DNA from: an uncultured Porticoccus sp.
GTDB lineage: Bacteria; Pseudomonadota; Gammaproteobacteria; Pseudomonadales; Porticoccaceae
Length of the DNA stretch: 64,000 nucleotides
Reading direction: 5' to 3'
NCBI RefSeq assembly: GCF_913061305.1
Contig: NZ_CAJXST010000001.1
Span: forward strand, 62,001 to 126,000
The translations under genes and the position numbers were made by a program. Every line of letters starts with the position of its first letter. Position 1 is the stretch's first letter. The notes beneath the pieces are model-generated. The model was not told the DNA's origin. It saw only the letters and a list, made by a program, of their open reading frames with translations, and did not search any database. Below are positions 60,477 through 64,000 of this stretch, one piece after another.

Positions 60477-60711
60477 GTTTGTGAGCAGCTTCAGCTTGCA
60501 AACGCTCAACCAGCCAGACCTTTATGATCGACTGCCGTGTAACGCCAATACGAGCCGCTTCACGATCCAACGACTCTACTACCCATGAGGGAAAGTCAAC
60601 ATTTATGCGCTTCTGTTCCTGGTTGGCACGACGTGCCGTGGACAAGTCAAGATCATCAATGATGTCCTTCTTACCTTGGTCAAATTTCTTGTCAAAATCT
60701 TTAGCTTTCAT
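60442..60711 (-). CDS. brnA: BrnA-type antitoxin
   Basis: 89 residues. NVDFPSWVVESLDREAARIG followed by VTRQSIIKVWL is the ribbon-helix-helix-like DNA-binding region of BrnA. The C-terminal LNGDAAGGAH is encoded by the attC site. Its start overlaps the end of brnT. Intact, unlike its toxin. Confidence 0.82.
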   Translation of the reverse strand: MKAKDFDKKFDQGKKDIIDDLDLSTARRANQEQKRINVDFPSWVVESLDREAARIGVTRQSIIKVWLVERLQAEAAHKPLNGDAAGGAH

Positions 60712-60964
60712 ACAGCTCTACCTCTCTTATGCGAGAGCGCCTCACAGAAATGAGCCGAATTGCTCCATTTCTATAAGTGATGACGGCAGACCAAAGTTTC
60801 TGGCCTATAAGACCTATGACCAAAAATCGAGACTCATCGTCCGATTTAGCCTAGATTTCCAGCAGGTTAGGGTCCTTCCACAGAGCCTGAGCATCCAGAA
60901 AGTCAATTCCATGCTTTTCTAGATTGGCTCGGCTTTTGTCGTCATCATACTCGAAGTCGCTCAT
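60701..60964 (-). pseudogene. brnT: brnT toxin gene interrupted by an amber codon
   Basis: The 87-codon frame begins MSDFEYDDDKSRANLEKHGI, typical of BrnT, an RNase toxin. Codon 38 (60851-60853) is TAG. The frame then continues without shift through AKSDDESRFLVIGLIG and SAVITYRNGAIRLISVRRSR to a stop overlapping brnA. A single change in a CAG codon would explain it. Inactivation is likely unless the stop is suppressed or is a sequencing error. Confidence 0.8.
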
Positions 60965-61021
60965 GAGTATAAATTATCCCTTTTTTACTCATTTAGCAAG
61001 AGAGGTGGAATTTTGGGTGGC

Positions 61022-61053
61022 TGCTAACGTCCCTCTCGAAGCGTTTGTTAGCC
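61022..61053 (-). repeat. truncated attC of the epimerase cassette
   Basis: Only 32 bases separate the end box GGCTAAC from the next junction GTTAGCA. The sequence TAACAAACGCTTCGAGAGGG resembles the first part of Vibrio-type attC repeats, so the central loop and second half appear deleted. Confidence 0.7.
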
Positions 61054-61797
61054 ATCAGTGGCAATCCTGAACTCGGGATTCCAACCAAGCACAGACTTGG
61101 CCTTGAAACTGGAAATGGTTCCGTCCTCCTCTGCAATGTTGAATATGCCGGACTGTCGGCAGGTGATCGAAAGTCGCGCGGCTTCGGCAGCGGCATCGAC
61201 ATGCACTGGTCCACCAGTTGGTGCAATATCAAATCCAGTGCCAGGGCCGTAAAGTTTGCCATAGCGCAATACGGCCGCAGTAAAAGGGCCACCGAGCACC
61301 TGCTGCTCCAAGCCAGCCACGGCACGAGCAGATAAAGCAGCAGCTTCATCTGTGGACGCGACATTCAAGGGCGACTCCTCGACGTAAGGCGTAACACTGG
61401 GGGCATAAGCAAAAGCAATACTCTGGGCGACAAATTGTTTCGCACGGGCAGCTATTGCAGCGGAAACGAGATTTTTCGTGCCGATTTCTCGCAAGTAAGC
61501 GTTTCTGATGCGAGCTTCCGCCATCAGCTTTGGATCAAGTCCATACGGGAGATCAGTCAACTGGTGAACAACAATATCTGGTTGCGCCGCGAGTACCGCA
61601 GAGTGAAGCGAGTCCAAATCAAAGACATCCACAACTACCGGGGTTACGCCCAACGACTCGAGAATGCCTACTCGCTCGGGCTTTCGGGTCGTGCCAACAA
61701 CCAAGAAGCCATCATCTACTAATAGTCGACAAAGCTTCCGGCCAATCGCCCCACTTGCGCCGGCTACGAATATTCGCTTGACGAATGAATTTTGCAT
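61048..61797 (-). CDS. NAD-dependent epimerase/dehydratase-like protein (cassette gene)
   Basis: 249 residues. The Rossmann motif VAGASGAIGRKL is at the N-terminus, and KLYGPGTGFD lies in the second half. The usual YxxxK of extended SDRs is not obvious, so activity is uncertain. The stop codon is part of the attC end box. Confidence 0.8.
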   Translation of the reverse strand: MQNSFVKRIFVAGASGAIGRKLCRLLVDDGFLVVGTTRKPERVGILESLGVTPVVVDVFDLDSLHSAVLAAQPDIVVHQLTDLPYGLDPKLMAEARIRNAYLREIGTKNLVSAAIAARAKQFVAQSIAFAYAPSVTPYVEESPLNVASTDEAAALSARAVAGLEQQVLGGPFTAAVLRYGKLYGPGTGFDIAPTGGPVHVDAAAEAARLSITCRQSGIFNIAEEDGTISSFKAKSVLGWNPEFRIATDG

Positions 61798-61812
61798 GCT
61801 ATATCCCGTGAT

Positions 61813-61899
61813 GGTTAACGACCGGCTTTGGGACGGCGGAGCTTCAGCGTAGCCGTCCCAGCCGCATGATTTTTATGCGGCGACAGCTGCTTGTTAGCC
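61813..61899 (-). repeat. attC of the phosphatase-like cassette
   Basis: About 87 bases. The end box GGCTAAC matches start box GTTAGCC exactly. The interior has GGGACGGC/GCCGTCCC and GCCGCAT/ATGCGGC stems. The junction to the epimerase cassette is GTTAACC. Confidence 0.85.
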
Positions 61900-62349
61900 A
61901 TTGCTCGGTACAACCCTTGAAATAAACTGATCCCACGGAGGGTTGTCCTCTGGGCACCAGATAGACTCAATGTGCTCTTTGGCCCGGATAGCAGGCCAAC
62001 CGAGATGCTCATATGCATACATAGAGTAGAATGCTGATACCCGGTAGTTTGCTGCACAATGAATCAATACCTTCTTTCCTTGGCAAGACTTCATAGCTTT
62101 AACGAATTCTGAATAATCCTGCTCTGTCGGAGCTGCAAAATCTATCGGAATGTAAAGATAATCAACGCCTTGGCTGACAACGATATCTTCCTCGTTCTTT
62201 ATAGCGTACTGGTTATCATGTGGCAGAAGATTAATTACAGCTTCATAGCCGCTAGTGCGTAATTCCGAGAGCTGCTCCTCGCTCAGGAGTCCAGAGGTAG
62301 AAACTGCTTCGTCGATAGTCCGAAAATTGTATGCTTGATCGACACTCAT
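61894..62349 (-). CDS. protein tyrosine/dual-specificity phosphatase-like protein (cassette gene)
   Basis: 151 residues. The P-loop is IHCAANYRVSAF, a Cys-x4-Arg spacing instead of the usual Cys-x5-Arg, as in a family of bacterial PTP-like proteins. YEAVINLLPHDNQYAIKNEE precedes it. Phosphatase activity is uncertain. An ATG with CAGGAG upstream starts it 17 bases into the cassette. Confidence 0.72.
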   Translation of the reverse strand: MSVDQAYNFRTIDEAVSTSGLLSEEQLSELRTSGYEAVINLLPHDNQYAIKNEEDIVVSQGVDYLYIPIDFAAPTEQDYSEFVKAMKSCQGKKVLIHCAANYRVSAFYSMYAYEHLGWPAIRAKEHIESIWCPEDNPPWDQFISRVVPSNG

Positions 62350-62365
62350 GACATTTTCTCCTGAT

Positions 62366-62432
62366 GGCTAACGCGCCGGTTTGTAGCCGCGAAGCGGCGG
62401 AAAAACGGTCGCTGTGCAGCCGATTGTTAAAG
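62366..62432 (-). repeat. attC of the parE cassette
   Basis: 67 bases, close to the classical short attC. The end box CTTTAAC matches start box GTTAAAG exactly, and the internal CCGCCGCTTCGCGG stem is like that of aadA-type sites. Junction GTTAGCC. Confidence 0.88.
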
Positions 62433-62720
62433 CCTGCCCAGCCAGTACTGCGGACGCCGGCGGTCATGGGCAACAGCCAGAACCTGAAAACCATCAGGGC
62501 TCTCTCGGTAAACGATAGACAAGGGAAATCTGTGAAGGTGCGCTCTACGAATATCTGGGGGCAACTCGACTTGCCAGACTTTTGGTGACTCGCCAATCAA
62601 ATTGGCCAAGGCCTCAAATTCCCCTATGAAGGCACCACCCAATCCCGGAACTTTTGATTCGTAATAACCAACTGATTCCAGGAACTCGGCTTCCGCTGCC
62701 GAGTGAAAAGAATAGTTCAT
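62427..62720 (-). CDS. ParE/RelE-superfamily toxin (cassette gene)
   Basis: 97 residues. YSFHSAAEAEFLESVGYYES and HRFPLSIVYRESPDGFQVLAVAHDRRRP, shown here in parts, are typical of ParE-type toxins, which act on gyrase or mRNA. It overlaps the antitoxin by four bases. The stop codon lies within the attC end box. Confidence 0.85.
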   Translation of the reverse strand: MNYSFHSAAEAEFLESVGYYESKVPGLGGAFIGEFEALANLIGESPKVWQVELPPDIRRAHLHRFPLSIVYRESPDGFQVLAVAHDRRRPQYWLGRL

Positions 62721-62941
62721 TTGATCAGTGCTCTAGCCTTCCTCATGACGTCCTCACCAGACACTGCCTGAACCGTGCCATTGTCGAGCTCTTCGCCCCT
62801 GCGCCGGGCCTCAAGCAACCAATCGGACCTGAGCTCTTCTTCTGGCGGAGACTCCAGACTCAACACCAGTCGCTGGATCAACTGGACTCGCTCCTCTTTA
62901 GGGAGGTGGAGCGCCTCATCTTCAATTTTCTGGAGATTCAT
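62717..62941 (-). CDS. addiction-module antitoxin (TIGR02574-like)
   Basis: 74 residues, helical and acidic: EDEALHLPKEERVQLIQRLV, then a linker and a C-terminal SGEDVMRKARALIK. Such short proteins precede ParE-type toxins. The ATG is the one internal to a longer open frame, matching family starts. Confidence 0.82.
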   Translation of the reverse strand: MNLQKIEDEALHLPKEERVQLIQRLVLSLESPPEEELRSDWLLEARRRGEELDNGTVQAVSGEDVMRKARALIK

Positions 62942-63016
62942 GGACAAAGCCTCTCGTTCACGTATCGCCCAATTTTGACACGGATGGGTACCAGGTGCCA
63001 CGACTCGGCTTTTCAG

Positions 63017-63116
63017 CTTTAACGTTAGCGATCAGCTGCGCCGGAAAGCGGCGCAGAAATTGCGAATGCAATTTGTGTGACGGTTGGTGTTGTCCACTGC
63101 ATCGCCATGGTTAGGC
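63017..63116 (-). repeat. attC of the methyltransferase cassette
   Basis: About 100 bases. The end box GCCTAAC matches start box GTTAGGC exactly. Two stems are visible inside: AAATTGC/GCAATTT and CTGCGCCG/CGGCGCAG. Junction GTTAAAG. Confidence 0.85.
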
Positions 63117-63767
63117 GTCACTGCCCGCCCCGGCCGGCTCCTTCCTAAAAACCATCCGCGTCCACGTTACCCCCGGTTTGTTGCTCATCTTGCTGGGCTG
63201 ATCAGCAAGGTGAAGCGCGACCTCCATCCCGTATCGGCGAGCCAGAACAGTTGTCATTGGGCCGTCAGTAGGGAATACGTGTTTGCCGGCTCCTGCGGGG
63301 CCGTGTCGTAAAGATAGCGCGCAAATACCCCCATCGATCAAGAGCGTCGAGAGTCGTGCCATGCTCCACTCGCGTTCTTCGTCGTCAAGATGATGCCAGA
63401 CTCCCTCCAGGAGTATGAACCCGAACCGCTCCGAAGGATCAGGCAAATCCTGGAGATGCGGGAGGCTATCCTGGACCCAAGAAATATCGAGATCGCCATA
63501 GGTCGAGCGTCCTGCGTCCAAGAAGGCCGGAAGCGGTTCGGCCGCAACGACTGAGTACCCCATCCGAGACAACGCGGCGGCATTCTGCCCAGCCCCGGCT
63601 CCTGCATCGAGCACACGACACGGAATGGATGGTAAGAACTCGAGGACGTCGCTACAGATCTCTGCGAAGTTCAAGGCCTGACTGGCTTCAATGAATACGT
63701 CTACGACCTCCTCGTAACCTCGCGTCCCCGCTACGGTATCCGCTAGTTGGTCTTTGCGATCAGTCAT
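63111..63767 (-). CDS. class I SAM-dependent methyltransferase (first large cassette)
   Basis: 218 residues. The SAM loop VLDAGAGAGQNAAALSRMG, the acidic AAEPLPAF strand and LLEGVWHHLDDEERE are typical of methyltransferase domain 11/25. The substrate is unknown. The ATG lies nine bases after GTTAGGC. A longer frame from 63830 crosses the cassette boundary and is less likely. The stop codon is part of the attC end box. Confidence 0.8.
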   Translation of the reverse strand: MTDRKDQLADTVAGTRGYEEVVDVFIEASQALNFAEICSDVLEFLPSIPCRVLDAGAGAGQNAAALSRMGYSVVAAEPLPAFLDAGRSTYGDLDISWVQDSLPHLQDLPDPSERFGFILLEGVWHHLDDEEREWSMARLSTLLIDGGICALSLRHGPAGAGKHVFPTDGPMTTVLARRYGMEVALHLADQPSKMSNKPGVTWTRMVFRKEPAGAGSDA

Positions 63768-63776
63768 GCCCGTGAC

Positions 63777-63870
63777 GCCTAACAGTATGTTAATGATGGC
63801 TTTGCCATCATAATAATTATTAGAGTGCATTCCTCATAATTCACAGCAATTAAAATGCACTTTTCCTAAC
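63777..63870 (-). other. putative attI region / minimal gene-less cassette
   Basis: Two core-like boxes occur: GTTAGGA (63864-63870 on the minus strand, within AAGTTAGGA) and GTTAGGC (63777-63783). Between them are the perfect hairpin TGATGGC-TTT-GCCATCA (63794-63810) and the arms GTGCATT/AATGCAC (63825 and 63854). The outer box may be the attI core, the inner one a junction after a tiny gene-less cassette; alternatively the inner box is the attI core. Confidence 0.5.
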
Positions 63871-63885
63871 TTATTAGTTATACAG
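63870..63885 (+). promoter_or_regulatory. degenerate LexA-box-like sequence before intI
   Basis: CTTATTAGTTATACAG has the right ACAG half of CTGT-N8-ACAG, but the left half is CTTA. Integrase promoters in gammaproteobacteria are often SOS-controlled. It lies 50 bases before the intI start. Confidence 0.25.
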
Positions 63886-63935
63886 GATTTATTTTTTCGG
63901 CGGGACGTACAACAAGCTTCATGGATGAGGTTGGC

Positions 63936-64000
63936 ATGGCGAAATCTCCCTTTCTTGAATTTATTGTTTGGTTTGTGCAGATTCGCAATTGCAGCAAACG
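63936..64000 (+). CDS. intI: integron integrase IntI, N-terminus (partial)
   Basis: The first 21 codons, beginning MAKSPFLEFIVWFVQIRNCS, resemble the integron-integrase start pattern SPFLxxIxxxxxxRxYSxRT. GAGG lies five bases before the ATG; another in-frame ATG is five codons upstream. The gene points away from the cassettes, as in all integrons, and continues beyond the window. The call rests on few residues plus perfect positional agreement. Confidence 0.65.
   Translation, partial: MAKSPFLEFIVWFVQIRNCSK

Larger units (their letters stand above)
58969..64000 (-). mobile_element. chromosomal integron: integrase start, attI region and seven gene cassettes
   Basis: Seven gene units on the minus strand are bounded by GTTRRRY core sites, and six end in attC-like sites. 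The RYYYAAC box at the end of each matches the GTTRRRY box at the start of the same unit at 7/7, 7/7, 7/7, 6/7, 5/7 and 6/7 positions, as required for excisable circles. A probable intI start lies divergently at the right edge. The left end is eroded into repeats. The array may continue to the right only as the integrase gene. Confidence 0.85.

Noticed and set aside
63784-63830. Longer N-terminus for the cassette methyltransferase beginning at 63830
   Set aside because: It would cross the GTTAGGC cassette junction and include a hairpin; the internal ATG is within the cassette and aligns with a typical start.

Overview
The window reads as chromosome of a gammaproteobacterium related to Pseudomonas and the Cellvibrionales. 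The evidence is the gene order (ftsY-ftsE-ftsX-rpoH with divergent rsmD-coaD; rpmG-rpmB-radC-coaBC-algC-argB-slmA-crc; metX-metW; ubiC-ubiA-phoB-phoR), a Crc homologue and an AlgC with a membrane-anchored N-terminal extension. Base composition is moderately GC-rich up to about 54 kb and lower beyond it. No rRNA, tRNA, CRISPR array or transposase gene was found.

Region 1 (1-7077) is an acetone carboxylase locus. acxA and acxB lie on the minus strand, acxC appears to start at the very edge of the window, and a divergent AcoR/AcxR-type sigma-54 activator is next to them. A consensus -24/-12 promoter lies in front of acxA, inside a perfect 8-base inverted repeat. Region 2 (7153-20983) holds an RND efflux operon, ugd, a gshA-acpH-dsbB-lrgA-lrgB overlapping operon, rsd, an FKBP-type isomerase and elbB. 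Region 3 (21088-43278) is the conserved core: trmB, rpoH, the fts genes, coaD, mutM, ribosomal proteins L33 and L28, radC, coaBC, algC, argB, slmA, crc, metXW, rdgB, ubiCA and phoBR, with a triple Pho box before phoB. Region 4 (43333-53907) holds metabolic and stress genes: an aldo-keto reductase, an M48 lipoprotein protease, YaaA, a ferritin-like protein, and a LysR regulator facing doxX, pirin and rutE.

Region 5 (53990-64000) is accessory DNA. A 1.3-kb segment with two unknown genes, one carrying a HEPN-like RNase motif, is bounded by 23-base inverted repeats that match at 22 of 23 positions. Then come a GGDEF-FIST pair, a YefM-YoeB toxin-antitoxin pair and a Spy-like gene next to a cluster of GGGGTCAG-type repeats.

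The right end, about 58969-64000, is best read as the integrase-proximal end of a chromosomal integron. Seven minus-strand gene cassettes (methyltransferase; ParE with its antitoxin; phosphatase-like; NAD-epimerase; BrnT-BrnA; SDR; RelE with an HTH antitoxin) are separated by attC sites. The RYYYAAC box at the end of each cassette pairs with the GTTRRRY box at the start of that same cassette. The first 21 codons of a probable integron integrase run off the right edge on the plus strand, divergent from the cassettes as expected. Two of the three toxins in the array look damaged: brnT has an in-frame amber stop, and the RelE-type toxin lacks an internal block.
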